Shown: piece after piece, positions 19,001 to 28,826 of the stretch
Numbering within the stretch: position 1 is the stretch's first letter
Layout of the letters: every line of letters begins with the position of its first letter
DNA from: Betaproteobacteria bacterium
GTDB lineage: Bacteria; Pseudomonadota; Gammaproteobacteria; Burkholderiales; Casimicrobiaceae
Assembly (NCBI GenBank): GCA_013298145.1
Contig: JAAFJO010000001.1
Span: forward strand, 806,001 to 870,000
Length of the DNA stretch: 64,000 nt
Reading direction: 5' to 3'
Program-made: the position numbers and the translations under genes
The notes under the pieces: model-generated
What the model was told of the DNA's origin: nothing
The model's input: the letters and a program-made list of their open reading frames with translations, nothing else
Databases searched by the model: none

Positions 19001-20731
19001 GGTCAAGATCGGGTTTTGTGCCTCTAAGCGAGGTTGCGGCTCAGTTGCGTCTACCCCCAATAAATTCGGGCGAGGGCCGATAAAGGTGACCAGTGACATG
19101 ACCAACTCTTCGCGGATCGGATCGATCGGCGGGTTGGTGACCTGCGCGAATAGTTGCCGGAAGTAGTTGAAGATCGGCTTCGCTTTGTTCGAAAGCACCG
19201 GTAGCGCGGCGTCGTTGCCCATGGAGCCCGTTGCCTCTTCGGCGTTGGCTACCATCGGCGCGAGGATCACTTTCAAATCTTCTTGCGAGTAGCCAAACGC
19301 TTGCTGGCGATCAAGCAACGACACCTCAGACTTGTCAGCCGGTGCCGGCTCAGGAAGATCTTCCAGCGACACGCGCGAGGTTTCGATCCACTCGCGATAC
19401 GGCTTCGCGCTGGCGAGCTCTTGCTTGAGCGCCTCGTCGTCAACGATTGCGCCTTTTTCGAGATCAATGAGCAGCATCTTGCCGGGTTGCAAGCGCCACT
19501 TTTTCACGATCTTTTCTTCGGGAATGTCGAGCACACCGACTTCAGAGGCCATCACCACCATGTCGTCGTCGGTCACGACGTAGCGAGCCGGCCGCAAACC
19601 GTTGCGGTCAAGCGTCGCGCCGATTTGGCGACCATCGGTGAATGCCATCGCGGCAGGGCCGTCCCACGGCTCCATGAGTGCTGCGTGGTATTCGTAAAAC
19701 GCGCGCCGATCTTCGTCCATGAGCGGATTGCCTGCCCATGCTTCAGGGATCATCATCATCGAGGCGTGCGCCAGCGAATAGCCGCTCATGACGAGCAGTT
19801 CGAGGCAATTGTCAAACGAGGCTGTATCGGATTGGCCGTCGTAAATCAGCGGCCAAAGTTTCGGCAAATCGTCACCGAGCGCAGTGGAGGCGATTGCGCC
19901 TTCGCGTGCGCGAATCCAGTTGCAGTTGCCGCGCAACGTGTTAATTTCGCCGTTGTGGCAAACCAAGCGAAAAGGATGCGCGAGATCCCAAGTTGGGAAC
20001 GTGTTCGTCGAGAAGCGTTGGTGAACCATCGCGAGCGCTGAGACCAGCATCGGGTCTTGCAAATCGAGATAGAACGTGCCGACTTGATCGGCGAGCAGCA
20101 TGCCTTTGTAGACAAGCGTGCGCGTTGACATCGACGCGACGTAAAACTCTTTACCGTGACGAAGTTTGAGCGCCTGAATCGCGTGTCCGGAGCTCTTCCG
20201 AATGATGTAGAGCTTCCTTTCCAGGTCTTGCTGCGTCATGTCTTTTGAGCCGCGCCCCACGAAGACTTGACGAATGATCGGCTGAATCGCCTTCACGCCG
20301 TCGCCCAAGCCTTCAGGGTTTACTGGCACGTCGCGCCAACCGAGCAGCACTTGGCCCTCTGACGCGATGGCTCGCTCAATCTCTTGTTCGCAAGCCATTT
20401 TCGAGGCGGGCTCCTGCGGGAGAAACACCATGCCGACGCCATATTGGCCAATGGCCGGAAGGGTGATCTTTAGCTTCCCGCATTCGCGACGCAAAAAAGT
20501 GTCGGGAATTTGAATCAAAATCCCCGCACCGTCGCCTTGCAGCTTGTCAGCGCCAACAGCGCCGCGGTGGGTGAGGTTTTCAAGAACCGTGAGGCCCTTG
20601 GTCACGATATCGTGACTTTTTTTGCCTTTTATATTGGCGACAAACCCCATGCCGCACGCATCGTGCTCGTTTTTAGGGTCGTAAAGGCCTTGCGCTTGTG
20701 GCTTAGAAGCGCGCGTTTGTTCAGTTTCCAC
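16028..20731 (-). CDS. gltB: Glutamate synthase (NADPH) large subunit
   Basis: The alpha subunit of GOGAT. It has an N-terminal class II glutaminase domain whose catalytic cysteine is C26 ([10 protein letters not shown]) after removal of a 25-residue propeptide, a central FMN-binding synthase domain, and a C-terminal beta-helix domain with repeated GG and GxMSGG motifs. The 3Fe-4S cluster ligands are visible in [15 protein letters not shown] (about 1,140-1,155). At 1,567 residues it is full length. It is the first gene of a gltB-lysE-gltD run. The 300 bases upstream hold its promoter but no clear operator was recognised. Confidence 0.98.
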   Translation of the reverse strand: METEQTRASKPQAQGLYDPKNEHDACGMGFVANIKGKKSHDIVTKGLTVLENLTHRGAVGADKLQGDGAGILIQIPDTFLRRECGKLKITLPAIGQYGVGMVFLPQEPASKMACEQEIERAIASEGQVLLGWRDVPVNPEGLGDGVKAIQPIIRQVFVGRGSKDMTQQDLERKLYIIRKSSGHAIQALKLRHGKEFYVASMSTRTLVYKGMLLADQVGTFYLDLQDPMLVSALAMVHQRFSTNTFPTWDLAHPFRLVCHNGEINTLRGNCNWIRAREGAIASTALGDDLPKLWPLIYDGQSDTASFDNCLELLVMSGYSLAHASMMMIPEAWAGNPLMDEDRRAFYEYHAALMEPWDGPAAMAFTDGRQIGATLDRNGLRPARYVVTDDDMVVMASEVGVLDIPEEKIVKKWRLQPGKMLLIDLEKGAIVDDEALKQELASAKPYREWIETSRVSLEDLPEPAPADKSEVSLLDRQQAFGYSQEDLKVILAPMVANAEEATGSMGNDAALPVLSNKAKPIFNYFRQLFAQVTNPPIDPIREELVMSLVTFIGPRPNLLGVDATEPQPRLEAQNPILTSQNMERIRHVELFSSGAFRSKELDITYPASWGVEGIEAAVASLCAAAVDNIKLGYNILILSDRTVAADRVPIPALLATSAVHQHLVKTGLRTSAGLVVETGSAREVHHFALLGGYGAEAIHPYLALETLTQLGDIVPQVSKYESEKRFVKAICKGLNKVMSKMGISTYQSYCGAQIFEVVGLNQGFVDKYFTGTASAIEGIGIFELAEEQMRMHRDAFGHDPVLANSLDAGGEYALRTRGEEHMWTPATISKLQHATRSNNANTYKEYAALINEQTGKLKTLRGLFDFKFEGRTPISIDEVEPAKDIVKRFATGAMSLGSISTEAHATLAIAMNRIGGKSNTGEGGEDAMRYIPLKKGESMQSRLGNHRVVKDVPVVEGDSMRSKIKQVASGRFGVTAEYLASADQIQIKMAQGAKPGEGGQLPGHKVSEYIAQLRFSVPGVGLISPPPHHDIYSIEDLAQLIHDLKNANPKASISVKLVSEVGVGTVAAGVAKCKADHVVIAGHDGGTGASPISSIKHAGTPWELGLAETQQTLVLNRLRGRVRVQADGQMKTGRDVAIAALLGADEFGFATAPLVVEGCIMMRKCHLNTCPVGVATQDPELRKKFTGQPEHVVNYFFFVAEEVRGIMAKLGVRTFDEMVGHSEWLDMQSGINHWKAKGIDFSKVFYSPKMPADVSRSHNESQDHGLDAALDHSLIANAKPALEKQTKVEFQATIGNHNRSVGAMLSHAVASTRGHAGLPADTIHVRFKGIAGQSFGAFLARGVTFELEGATNDYCGKGMSGGRIVVYPDAKCPAKPEYNIVIGNTVMYGATEGESFFRGVAGERFCVRNSGATAVVEGTGDHGCEYMTGGTVVVLGATGRNFAAGMSGGVAYVYDPEARFAKHCNMNMVSLEPLLSELEQTGVEQEAIAQGKGRKRHLDKSDEAIVKSLVERHLRYTGSTVALSIMDDWATHRKHFVKVFPNEYKRALTDMYSESMKTTKVTREVAAK

Positions 20732-21086
20732 GCTAGTTACTCCGGACGGAATCAGACTTCGATGCGAGACGCATCGTCGAGATCGTTGAAGGGTGCGGCG
20801 GATGCGCTGGTAGCGCGCTGCGATGCTTGATCGGCATAAAGTTTTTCAACGGACGCATAGTTTACACAATCATCGACGTTAAACGCAATGCATCATTCCT
20901 AATTCATGTTGTTTTTGTTGTGCTGCAGAGATTCGTGGGGCGCAGCGCGTCGAAGTGTCCGCTTGCAGCGATGCGAAACTTGCGGTTAAATCGAGAAAAT
21001 TCTCGTAACTCATTGATTGGACGGAAAATGTCGTGTTTGCGAAACGACGGCCCTGTCCGGTCGCGGTCTACAAAAAGGGGTTCGCA
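20732..21086. other. Divergent promoter region between gltB and a lipoprotein gene
   Basis: About 355 bases with no convincing ORF. It contains the small palindrome GAGAAAATTCTC (20,994-21,005). It must carry the leftward gltB promoter and the rightward lipoprotein promoter; no consensus elements are clear enough to mark. Confidence 0.4.
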
Positions 21087-22442
21087 GTGTCGATCACATT
21101 TAAATTAGTAAAGACTTTGATGGCGGTTGCCGCTATCTCGACCGCCGCGCTCCTGGCTGGATGCGGCGGCGGCGGCGCGAAGGACCCGTTTGACAGCGGC
21201 CCAGCGGCTCCATCGCTTGTCATCAACCCGACGTCGCTGAATGTCTATTCAAACATTCCGTCCGTTGTCACGATCAGCAGCGGTGTAGCGCCGTTTCAGG
21301 CCTTCACCTCAGACAGCGTCGTTCTTCCGGTAAGCACCAATGTCGCAGGAACGCTTCTTACGCTCGTTCCCGCAAACGTAAACGCAGACACGCCAGTGAC
21401 GGTAACAATCCAGGACGCACTCGGTCGGCGCGCGGGTGTGGCAGTCACCGTCAAGCCGGCGACATTATTGACCAGCGCGCAGGTAGTGCCAGTTGCAAAT
21501 AGTCGCTGCGGCACCGAGTCTTCAGGGTCGGGAACAGGAGCTGCTGCGGCAACCGGACCCGTAGGTGTGTGTAGCGGCGAAACTGCAACTGTAAACGCTG
21601 TCGTTCGCAACGCCAACACCTCGGCCATTCCAAATCGCCAGATTCGATTTGATGTGATTTTTGGTGCCTTCAAATTCGTTACCGACGCCAACGGATCGAA
21701 CCCCTCAACAACCGTCACTGTTCTTTCAGATCAAAATGGTCGCGCGACGACGCTTGTCAAAATGGACGACGGTGTTGCTTCTCAAGCCGCTATTTTTCGA
21801 GCAACCGATTTGGTGACGGGCAGCCGGATAGACACGGCCTTCACGATCGTTCAACAGATCAATGGTGAGTCAGTGTTGAGCGTAGTGCCTGGCGGATATA
21901 CGAGCAGAGCGTTTTACCGCGGACAGTGCGGCGGTTCGTCCGGAGACTTCCTGGTTTACGGCGGGCGCCCACCTTATACCGCCCGGTCTTCGTTACCAAC
22001 TGACGTGATTCTTACGGTGAATGGCATCCGTGGCGATCCTGCCGTAATAATTCCAGAGTCAGGTGGACGATTCCGCGCGAGCACGAGCATTGCGTTTTGC
22101 ACTGGATATAGCGCTTCAATTGTTGTCACCGACGCCACTGGACGAAACGTAACGGTCACGTACTCAGAGCAAGAGGGAACAGAGCCTCTGCCGACGCCGC
22201 CGACGCTTGTGGTTTCTCCGAAAGCCGTAACGTTAAGTGCATGCCCTGGACGTACTGTGACTTTCTTGATTAACGGGGGTACGTCGCCGTATGCGTTAAC
22301 CACAAGTCGGCCTGATCGATCGACAATATCTGGCAACACGGTACAGCTTCAAACTGGGTTGATAGCAGGTGATGTAATTACGATCGAGGTTACCGATGCG
22401 CGTAGTAATCAAACTACCGCTACGATTACCTGTGCGCCATAG
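21087..22442 (+). CDS. Secreted lipoprotein with tandem Ig-like beta domains
   Basis: A 451-residue protein with a lipoprotein signal peptide; the lipobox LLAGC places the lipid-bearing cysteine near residue 27, followed by glycine-rich CGGGG. The rest is Ser/Thr/Val-rich with repeated beta-sandwich-like units (for example PTLVVSPKAVTL and PSLVINPTSLNV) of the bacterial Ig-like type, and several cysteines. GTG at 21,087 was chosen because AAAAGGGG sits six bases before it; upstream codons show no signal-peptide character. It is single, ends in a strong terminator and has no operon partner. A role in adhesion or the cell surface is possible but not shown. Confidence 0.8.
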   Translation: MSITFKLVKTLMAVAAISTAALLAGCGGGGAKDPFDSGPAAPSLVINPTSLNVYSNIPSVVTISSGVAPFQAFTSDSVVLPVSTNVAGTLLTLVPANVNADTPVTVTIQDALGRRAGVAVTVKPATLLTSAQVVPVANSRCGTESSGSGTGAAAATGPVGVCSGETATVNAVVRNANTSAIPNRQIRFDVIFGAFKFVTDANGSNPSTTVTVLSDQNGRATTLVKMDDGVASQAAIFRATDLVTGSRIDTAFTIVQQINGESVLSVVPGGYTSRAFYRGQCGGSSGDFLVYGGRPPYTARSSLPTDVILTVNGIRGDPAVIIPESGGRFRASTSIAFCTGYSASIVVTDATGRNVTVTYSEQEGTEPLPTPPTLVVSPKAVTLSACPGRTVTFLINGGTSPYALTTSRPDRSTISGNTVQLQTGLIAGDVITIEVTDARSNQTTATITCAP

Positions 22443-22460
22443 CATGGCCCAGCGTTAGGG

Positions 22461-22488
22461 AAAAAGCCGACTTCAAGGTCGGCTTTTT
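22461..22488 (+). terminator. Rho-independent terminator after the lipoprotein gene
   Basis: AAAAAGCCGAC and its exact complement GTCGGCTTTTT form an 11-base stem with a six-base loop (TTCAAG), ending in a T run. It starts 18 bases after the stop codon and, because of the A run on the left arm, may work in both directions. Confidence 0.92.
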
Positions 22489-23490
22489 CTTGGTCATCTT
22501 GCAGGTTTGAGTTGTCGCTTGATGACTGATGTGCGTTGTCTTTGTTCGGCGGCGTGTGTAAATGCGTAATGCCCCCACACCGAAAACAGAATGCGCGGTC
22601 TACTTGGGCTGAAGCAAATGCGCCCGCGGTACCGCGCATGAGATTTTGCGATGGCTGCTCACGCGCGACATGCAGCAGTTGCGCCGAAGATGCGCTGCAA
22701 GTAATGGCTCAGCGAATGCGCCAACGACTCAAGAGCGCTTTTGCCAGTCGCTGAAGGTCGAGCCGAGTTTATGGTGGGCGTTACGCACGAATACTGTGAG
22801 CGTACGCAATCAGTGATGCGACCAGCGCCGTCAATAGTTAAACGCTATGGCTCTCGATCATCGCGGCGTGACCGAGCAAAGTGCTCTACGCGCGGCGAAA
22901 CGACTTGCTGAAGCGCGAACGCGCATAAACGAGAGAGTTGGTAGCGTGTTCTTGTTGTGTGAGCATTGGCCGCTCGTAGCCGCTCGCCAAACGTCTTTCG
23001 CGGTCGAACATTAAGGGAAGCGGCGAAACGACTTACCCGTTACCTTACCGCTATGATGTTTGCGGCACGTCGGAGGCTATCAACGTCGGCGCCATCACCC
23101 ACCGCTGAACTCTTGTACTCGGAAGCATTTACGGGGAAGGCAGCGGATGAGGCCCCGTGCACTAGGCGTGGTCTCGCTCACCCGTCGGGTGCGGCCTGAC
23201 TACTGAGATGCGTTCTAGAAACTCAGCGCGTGCGGCAGCTGATAAAGTCCGCGAGGAACAGCGTGGCGATCATTCCGTTGTGTGCTGTTGCGAACGAGTC
23301 AGTACACACCCGGAATCCCTGGTTTGCGCGAAGTCACTTGCGATTTCTTATAAGTAGTTTCTCTGCTCGGGCGAGGCGGGGCAACTGCTTGGCCCGAGCG
23401 CACCGTTTATGGCGCAGGTGGATGGCTTCGCCCAGTAGCGTACGTAACAAACCTGAACGGCGCGTCGCCTCCAGGTTTGCAAAGCGGACC
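22489..23490. other. About 1 kb without a recognisable gene
   Basis: Short reading frames exist on both strands but none resembles a known protein or has a ribosome site. GCGGCGAAACGACTT occurs twice (22,892-22,906 and 23,020-23,034). In many betaproteobacteria aroK, aroB and dgt lie between pilQ and gltB; here this stretch and the lipoprotein gene occupy that place, so it may be deletion debris. No RNase P, tmRNA or 6S pattern was seen. Confidence 0.45.
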
Positions 23491-25704
23491 CTATTTGACC
23501 GTTCCGCTGGTCTCGGTAGCTACGCGGGGTGTCAGGAAGATCAACAGCTCCTGTTTGTCAGAGCCACGGTTCGTTCGACGGAACAAGTTACCAAGCACGG
23601 GAGCGTCACCCAATAAAGGTACCTTATCGACCGTATCGGTAATGGTTTCTTCGTAAATCCCACCCAAAACCACCGTATCGCCGTTATTTGCGATTACTTT
23701 GGTCGTAACCCGTCGGGTGTTGACGATCGGGTTCCCATCAGTAAACCCGGCAATTGAGTCTTTCGTGATCGCAACGTCGAGAACAACCTTCCCGTCTGGC
23801 GTGACCTGTGGGGTCACTTCGAGACCGAGCTTGGCGTTGACCGTAACGACGCTACCTGCACCACCTACGCCGCCGGAGACGCGCAACTTGATCTCTTGAC
23901 CTTGTTCAATGAACGCCTTCTGGTTATCTGCAGTGACCACGCGCGGACTGGAAATTACCTTACCGCGATTCGCCGCTTCGGCAGCGGAGAGTTCAAGATT
24001 TACGAGGTTTCCGTTACCAAGATTGAGGAAGGTCAGCGCTAAGGAACCTGCCGCGTTCTGCACGGGGAGATTGACGTTATACGGAACGGAGTTGACGTAT
24101 TCCCAAGTACGGGTACCGGTTTGCTGATCCTGGCGGATCCGTGTGTAGTAGTACGGGGGTGGCAAGCCAGTCGCGGTCCAAGTAGTCGGGACATTCGCTT
24201 GGTCGGAATCAAGCGGGCGGCCGTTTATTCCAATGTTGCGTCCGTTGTTGTATATGCCCGCGCCGACGCCGAAACGCGCTCCAAGCTGGCGACTAAATTT
24301 GTCATCCGCGATGACGACTCGTGCCTCAATCACGACTTGCTTGACGGCAATATCAATTCGTTGCAGGAGACGGCGGACTTCGTCGAGCTTCGATGGCGTG
24401 TCTTGTACGATCAAAACGTTGGTGCGTACATCGACCGATGCAGTCCCGCGCTTTGAAAGTACACCACCACCAGACTGACCGCCTTGCCCGCCCTGACCCG
24501 CAGTCGGGACGATCATTTTGCGTACTTCTTCTGCCTTTTGATAATTGAGTTGGAAGATCTCTGACCGGAGGGGTTCGATATCGGCTACCTGCGCCTTAGC
24601 CTCGAGCTCTTGCTTTTCCTTTAACGCAAGTTCCTCTTTCGGCGCAATCCAAACCACATTTCCGTTTTTGCGCATGTCCAGAGAGCGTGCCTGCATAACC
24701 AAATCAAGTGCTTGGTCCCACGGAACATCTTTGAGACGCAGCGTCACGTTTCCGGTGACGGTGTCAGACACTATGATGTTGAGCCCGGTGAAATCGCCAA
24801 TCACCTGCAGCACCGAACGCACGGCGATATCCTGGAAGTTAAGCGATAGCTTCTCGCCTTTGTAGCCGACTCGCGAGCCTTGCGTGAGCTTGTTTGGATC
24901 TTCGATAATCGGCTTGATTTCAACAATGAGGCGATTGTCGGTTTGGTAAGCAGAGTGCTCCCAAAGGCCTTTTGGCTCGATCACCATGCGAGTGTTGTTA
25001 CCCTGAACGAAAGTATCGATCTGCTGCACCGGCGTGCCGAAATCGGTAACGTCCAGTTTTCGCTCGAGGTTCCGTGGCACTTGGGTGCGGATAAAGTCGA
25101 CGATGAGGACTTTGCCTTGCGGTTTGATCTCGACGCCAGAGTTCGCGCCAGACAAATCAACAATCACGCGACCTTCACCCGCCGATCCGCGGCGGAAATC
25201 GACATCACGGAGTGTGTAAGTCACCCCATCAGCCTTCGTGGATGCTGCAAATCGGCCAGTATCAGGAGTTGCCTCTGTAGTTGATGTGCCGGCAGCATCG
25301 AAAAGCGCGAGCCCGACACGGTTGCCCTCAACCTTCACGTCGTATGCCTGCGGTTTCAGCAGGTTTAACACGATGCGCGTGCGGCCCTGAGCCTGGACGA
25401 CGTTGTAGCTTCGAACGACAGCGTCCGAAACCTCGACCGCAGGCTTCGTGGCGCTGTTTGTATTCGGAAAATCCAGCACCAGGCGCGGCGGCGTAGCGAT
25501 TGAAAAAACCGTTGGCGCGCTCGCCGCATCCTTCAGACTAAAGGTCATATTGGTACGACCCGCCGCACCCTTTGCCACGCTTACGTCTTCGATCACGTTT
25601 TGCGCGATGGAGGCGCCAGCCATGGTTACAGATGCGATCAGCATCCATCCAAGATTTCGTGCTGCGCGCGCCCCGATGTTCAACATACTCATCCCGCGTT
25701 TCAT
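23491..25704 (-). CDS. pilQ: Type IV pilus secretin PilQ
   Basis: Forms the outer-membrane channel through which type IV pili pass; also used in DNA uptake. The 737-residue protein has a signal peptide (cleavage after about ASIAQ near 35), two N-terminal AMIN domains for peptidoglycan binding (about 40-270), a secretin N0/N1 region (about 285-460), and a C-terminal secretin domain whose signature VPLLGDAPVLGNLFRR lies near 700-715. It is the last gene of pilMNOPQ and overlaps the pilP stop by four bases (ATGA). aroK, which commonly follows in related genomes, is absent. Confidence 0.97.
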   Translation of the reverse strand: MKRGMSMLNIGARAARNLGWMLIASVTMAGASIAQNVIEDVSVAKGAAGRTNMTFSLKDAASAPTVFSIATPPRLVLDFPNTNSATKPAVEVSDAVVRSYNVVQAQGRTRIVLNLLKPQAYDVKVEGNRVGLALFDAAGTSTTEATPDTGRFAASTKADGVTYTLRDVDFRRGSAGEGRVIVDLSGANSGVEIKPQGKVLIVDFIRTQVPRNLERKLDVTDFGTPVQQIDTFVQGNNTRMVIEPKGLWEHSAYQTDNRLIVEIKPIIEDPNKLTQGSRVGYKGEKLSLNFQDIAVRSVLQVIGDFTGLNIIVSDTVTGNVTLRLKDVPWDQALDLVMQARSLDMRKNGNVVWIAPKEELALKEKQELEAKAQVADIEPLRSEIFQLNYQKAEEVRKMIVPTAGQGGQGGQSGGGVLSKRGTASVDVRTNVLIVQDTPSKLDEVRRLLQRIDIAVKQVVIEARVVIADDKFSRQLGARFGVGAGIYNNGRNIGINGRPLDSDQANVPTTWTATGLPPPYYYTRIRQDQQTGTRTWEYVNSVPYNVNLPVQNAAGSLALTFLNLGNGNLVNLELSAAEAANRGKVISSPRVVTADNQKAFIEQGQEIKLRVSGGVGGAGSVVTVNAKLGLEVTPQVTPDGKVVLDVAITKDSIAGFTDGNPIVNTRRVTTKVIANNGDTVVLGGIYEETITDTVDKVPLLGDAPVLGNLFRRTNRGSDKQELLIFLTPRVATETSGTVK

Positions 25705-26222
25705 TTCTTTTGCTCCCGCTCTTGCAGCATCATCTTGCTTTGGCGCTCGACCCAGTCGCCAGCGCCGTCTTGGAAAAGTTCCTTGAGTGCGATTTCGCCC
25801 TCTGAGATGGTCGTAATGACCCCAAAATTTTGTCCCATGTAATTGCCCTGCCGGACTTGGAACACTTTATTGTCCGAGGCCTTTACTAAACCTATCGTTG
25901 CTTGCCCACGCTGAAGTGTGCCCACCATCATGAGATTTTCAAGCGGGTACGCCTCAAGCGCCTCTTTACGGCGAGTGAGATCGGGCCCTCGGGTACCCTT
26001 GGCACTCTCGATTTTCCGGGGCTTGAAGGGATCAGGCTGCCCAAAGGCGTTGTAGGTGAAGGAGTCGTACGGCCGGATAGGCGGAATCGGTTCGATCTTG
26101 CCGCGCGCCGACGCACCTTGTTCCGCCATCCACGCGCGCAGGTCATCGTCGCCACTTCCGCCGCATCCTGCGAGTCCAATGACGCTAATGAGGGCCGCTG
26201 CAGAAAGTATGAGTCTGCTCAT
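25701..26222 (-). CDS. pilP: Type IV pilus inner-membrane lipoprotein PilP
   Basis: A 173-residue lipoprotein with lipobox LAGC (cysteine near residue 20), a flexible linker, and a compact C-terminal beta domain containing PLENLMMVGTL and QGNYMGQNFGVI, which in the family contacts the PilQ N0 domain and links the inner-membrane PilNO complex to the secretin. It overlaps pilO upstream and pilQ downstream by four bases each, so translation of the three is coupled. Confidence 0.96.
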   Translation of the reverse strand: MSRLILSAAALISVIGLAGCGGSGDDDLRAWMAEQGASARGKIEPIPPIRPYDSFTYNAFGQPDPFKPRKIESAKGTRGPDLTRRKEALEAYPLENLMMVGTLQRGQATIGLVKASDNKVFQVRQGNYMGQNFGVITTISEGEIALKELFQDGAGDWVERQSKMMLQEREQKK

Positions 26223-26854
26223 TTCGGAGCCTTCTGCGCTTCTTTCGCTTTGCGCTGTTTGGCAACCTCGTCTTCGTCAAGATAGCGGAATGTCTTTGCG
26301 ACGGCTTCCATTGTCAGAGTCGTGGTGTCCTTTGGGTCTCTGTAAGAGATCGCCAAATCGTTAAGGGTGACGATTCGAGAAAGCTGCGATACGTCGCTCG
26401 CAAACGCCCCAATATCGTGATAAACGCCCGTTACCCGAATGTCGACAGGGAGTTCTGCATAGAACTCCTGTAGCCGCTCTTGAGAGGGCTTAAATAGTTC
26501 AAACTGCAGTCCGCGCCCGAGACCTGCTTGATTGATATCGGAGAGCAGCGCATCCATCTCGCTTTTACTCGGCAGTTGCCGCAGAAGCGCGCCGAATTGC
26601 TGCTCAACTTCCTTCAGCTGCTGAATGTGCAGGTCGAGATTGATTGCTTGAGCTTTTTTGCTGGAGTACTCTTGCCGCAGCGTTTGCTCACGATTGCGTT
26701 GTTGCTCGAGTTGCTCGCTCTGCGGGCTCCAGCCCAAATACCATGCGAGGAATAGCAGAATTCCCAAAAGAATGAGAAGCGCGCCGACCTTGGCTGGCCA
26801 CGGCCAAATCCCGATGTCTTTCGGGTTGAGTTTTCTAATTTCGTCGAGTGTCAT
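26219..26854 (-). CDS. pilO: Type IV pilus alignment protein PilO
   Basis: A 211-residue bitopic inner-membrane protein: cytoplasmic N-terminus, one membrane helix (about 25-45, VGALLILLGILLFLAWYLG), a coiled coil (about 50-100) and a ferredoxin-like periplasmic domain. It dimerises with PilN to form the alignment platform. TLDEIRKLNPKDIGIWPWP at the start is the family pattern. It lies seven bases after pilN and overlaps pilP. Confidence 0.95.
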   Translation of the reverse strand: MTLDEIRKLNPKDIGIWPWPAKVGALLILLGILLFLAWYLGWSPQSEQLEQQRNREQTLRQEYSSKKAQAINLDLHIQQLKEVEQQFGALLRQLPSKSEMDALLSDINQAGLGRGLQFELFKPSQERLQEFYAELPVDIRVTGVYHDIGAFASDVSQLSRIVTLNDLAISYRDPKDTTTLTMEAVAKTFRYLDEDEVAKQRKAKEAQKAPK

Positions 26855-26861
26855 GTCGCAC

Positions 26862-27503
26862 CTACTTCGTGATCGCTTGCATCACTTTTTCACGTGATGA
26901 TTGGGACGCAGCGGCGTTGGGTTGCGGCGAACCAGGGCCAGCTTTTTTCGCGTTCGGGTCTTCCAGACCCTTCAAGCTGATGTTCAGGCTGAATTCGTTG
27001 AGTCGCTGATTGCGGTCGGTGACCGCTTTGATCTCAACAAGCTCCGCGCCCGTAAGATAGGGTGAGGATTCGAGGTTACGCATGAGCGTGGAGACGCGCG
27101 CATTTGATTGTGCTAATCCAACCAAATTGATCTTCGTTCCGGTTTGCTTCACTTGCTTGAGGTAGACGCCATCAGGCAGCTGGCGGACCAACTGATCGAG
27201 CAATTTGACCGACGCCCCACGATTTACTTGCAGCGTTTCAACGACTTGCTTACGCGCGAGCAACTGAGCGGTTTGATCTTTGAGTTTCTTGATCTCATCG
27301 ATCTGGCCATCGAGCTTTTTGTTTTCAGCGACCAGCAAATCATTGCGTCGCTGCTGCTCAGCGATACGCTCGTCGAGATAGAGCTTGCCGGCGTACCAAA
27401 TTGCCGCAGCGGCTACCAACGTACCGAGCAAAATCAGATTGAACTCTCGCTTACGCTGAGCTCGCTTCGCCGCGCGATGCGGCAGCAGGTTAATGCGGAT
27501 CAT
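26862..27503 (-). CDS. pilN: Type IV pilus alignment protein PilN
   Basis: A 213-residue inner-membrane protein that begins MIRINLLPHR, the conserved N-terminal motif that binds the groove of PilM. A membrane helix (about 22-42) precedes a coiled coil and a periplasmic domain. The ATG at 27,503 was chosen because it gives this motif; the start codon and the pilM stop codon share one base (TAATG), so translation is coupled. Codons upstream of this ATG lie inside pilM. Confidence 0.96.
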   Translation of the reverse strand: MIRINLLPHRAAKRAQRKREFNLILLGTLVAAAAIWYAGKLYLDERIAEQQRRNDLLVAENKKLDGQIDEIKKLKDQTAQLLARKQVVETLQVNRGASVKLLDQLVRQLPDGVYLKQVKQTGTKINLVGLAQSNARVSTLMRNLESSPYLTGAELVEIKAVTDRNQRLNEFSLNISLKGLEDPNAKKAGPGSPQPNAAASQSSREKVMQAITK

Positions 27504-28591
27504 TAATCGAACCTCCGCAGCGCAAGACCACACGCGACCATCAGCGAAGGCGCATCAGCCGCTAACTGGCGTGATTTCACATTGGAACTAAGCGACATCC
27601 CGGCAAATGGATTAGCGACCGACGCCGTGACGTTGGTTCGACGCGATACTGCCTCAGCAAGGCCCGGGAGCGAGGCGCAGCCGCCCGCAAGAAGCAGGTA
27701 ATCGAGCTGACCTTGTGCGTTTGATGTCAAGAAAAACTGCAACGCGCGGGCCGCTTCGATGGCTAATGTGTCCACATAGGGGCGCAGCACATCGTTGTCG
27801 TAATTCGAAGGCAGGCTACCGCTTCGCTTTGCGGCTTCGGCTTCCTCGTTGGTCATGTTGTACGCGCGCTGAATCTCCTGCGTGAGCTGATTGCCGCCGA
27901 ATGGGCTCTCACGCATGAAAATCTGCTCGTCATTGCGAAACACGTAAAAACGTGTCGAGGTTGCGCCCACATCCAACACGCCGACGTTTTGGTCAACGCC
28001 TTTGCCTGGAAGGTTCTCAGCCATGCGCTCATAGGCGCCCATGACGGCCATTGCCTCAACGTCAACGACCTGCGCTTTGAGCCCAGCACTCTCGACCGCG
28101 GCAACGCGATCCTCGATTTTTTCTTTCCGCGCTGCTGCGATCATGACTTCAACTTGAGTCGGATCGGAGGCCACTGGCCCAATTACGGCGAAGTCGAGAT
28201 TGACTTCATCGAGTGCGAAAGGGATGTATTGATTGGCTTCGCTTTCAACAGCGAATTCAAGATCATCGTCGCGGTCAGTCGCAGGCAAAGTGATGCGTTT
28301 AGTGATCACCATGCTGGTTGGGAGCGCGATCGCCGCGCCTTTAGTGCGCGAACCAAGTTTGCGCACGGCTCGCTCAAGCGCGGAGCCCACGGTTTCCAAG
28401 TTGGCTACATTGCCGTCGGTCATCGCGTCGCGAGGTAGAGGCTCGATCGCATAACGGAGCAGCTCGGGCTTTTCGGGATTACCCGATAACTCGACCAGCT
28501 TGACCGCTGTGGATGAGATGTCCACCCCGATGACCGGCGTGCTTTTCGCCCCGATCATTCCCCGCAGTGAACCCAAAAAATCTTTTTGCAT
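27503..28591 (-). CDS. pilM: Type IV pilus assembly ATPase-fold protein PilM
   Basis: A 362-residue cytoplasmic protein of the actin/FtsA fold that binds the PilN N-terminus and connects the alignment complex with the pilus motors. IGVDISSTAVKLVEL near 20-35 (phosphate 1), VGVLDVGATSTRFYVF near 203-217 (phosphate 2) and LLAGGCASLPGL near 296-307 (adenosine motif) are visible. It is the first gene of the pilMNOPQ operon and diverges from mrcA, with about 235 bases between them holding both promoters. Confidence 0.97.
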   Translation of the reverse strand: MQKDFLGSLRGMIGAKSTPVIGVDISSTAVKLVELSGNPEKPELLRYAIEPLPRDAMTDGNVANLETVGSALERAVRKLGSRTKGAAIALPTSMVITKRITLPATDRDDDLEFAVESEANQYIPFALDEVNLDFAVIGPVASDPTQVEVMIAAARKEKIEDRVAAVESAGLKAQVVDVEAMAVMGAYERMAENLPGKGVDQNVGVLDVGATSTRFYVFRNDEQIFMRESPFGGNQLTQEIQRAYNMTNEEAEAAKRSGSLPSNYDNDVLRPYVDTLAIEAARALQFFLTSNAQGQLDYLLLAGGCASLPGLAEAVSRRTNVTASVANPFAGMSLSSNVKSRQLAADAPSLMVACGLALRRFD

Positions 28592-28826
28592 TGGGAGTTT
28601 AGGCCACTTTTGTCGCCTGAAACTTTAAGTTGGGAGGTGAGTTTTGCACAAGCCCCGTTCTGAGGCAAGTTCTCTGCACGGACCGGCGAACTATAATCGC
28701 GAAAAAAACAACAAACAGACCAGCTTCACGGCAAAAACAAGTCACGAGTCGGGGCTTACGGGAGGAAGTTAGTAATCACTTCCTCGGTGTGAATTCGGGG
28801 GAACGTTGCGAAGCGAGGTAAGAACG

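Noticed and set aside
19283..20041. Long plus-strand frame (252 codons) opposite gltB
   Set aside because: It lies wholly antisense to a strongly conserved gltB coding region; the product is rich in Arg and His as expected for a shadow frame.
22536..22754. Small cysteine-containing plus-strand frame after the lipoprotein terminator
   Set aside because: No ribosome site, no recognisable zinc-finger spacing and composition like random sequence.
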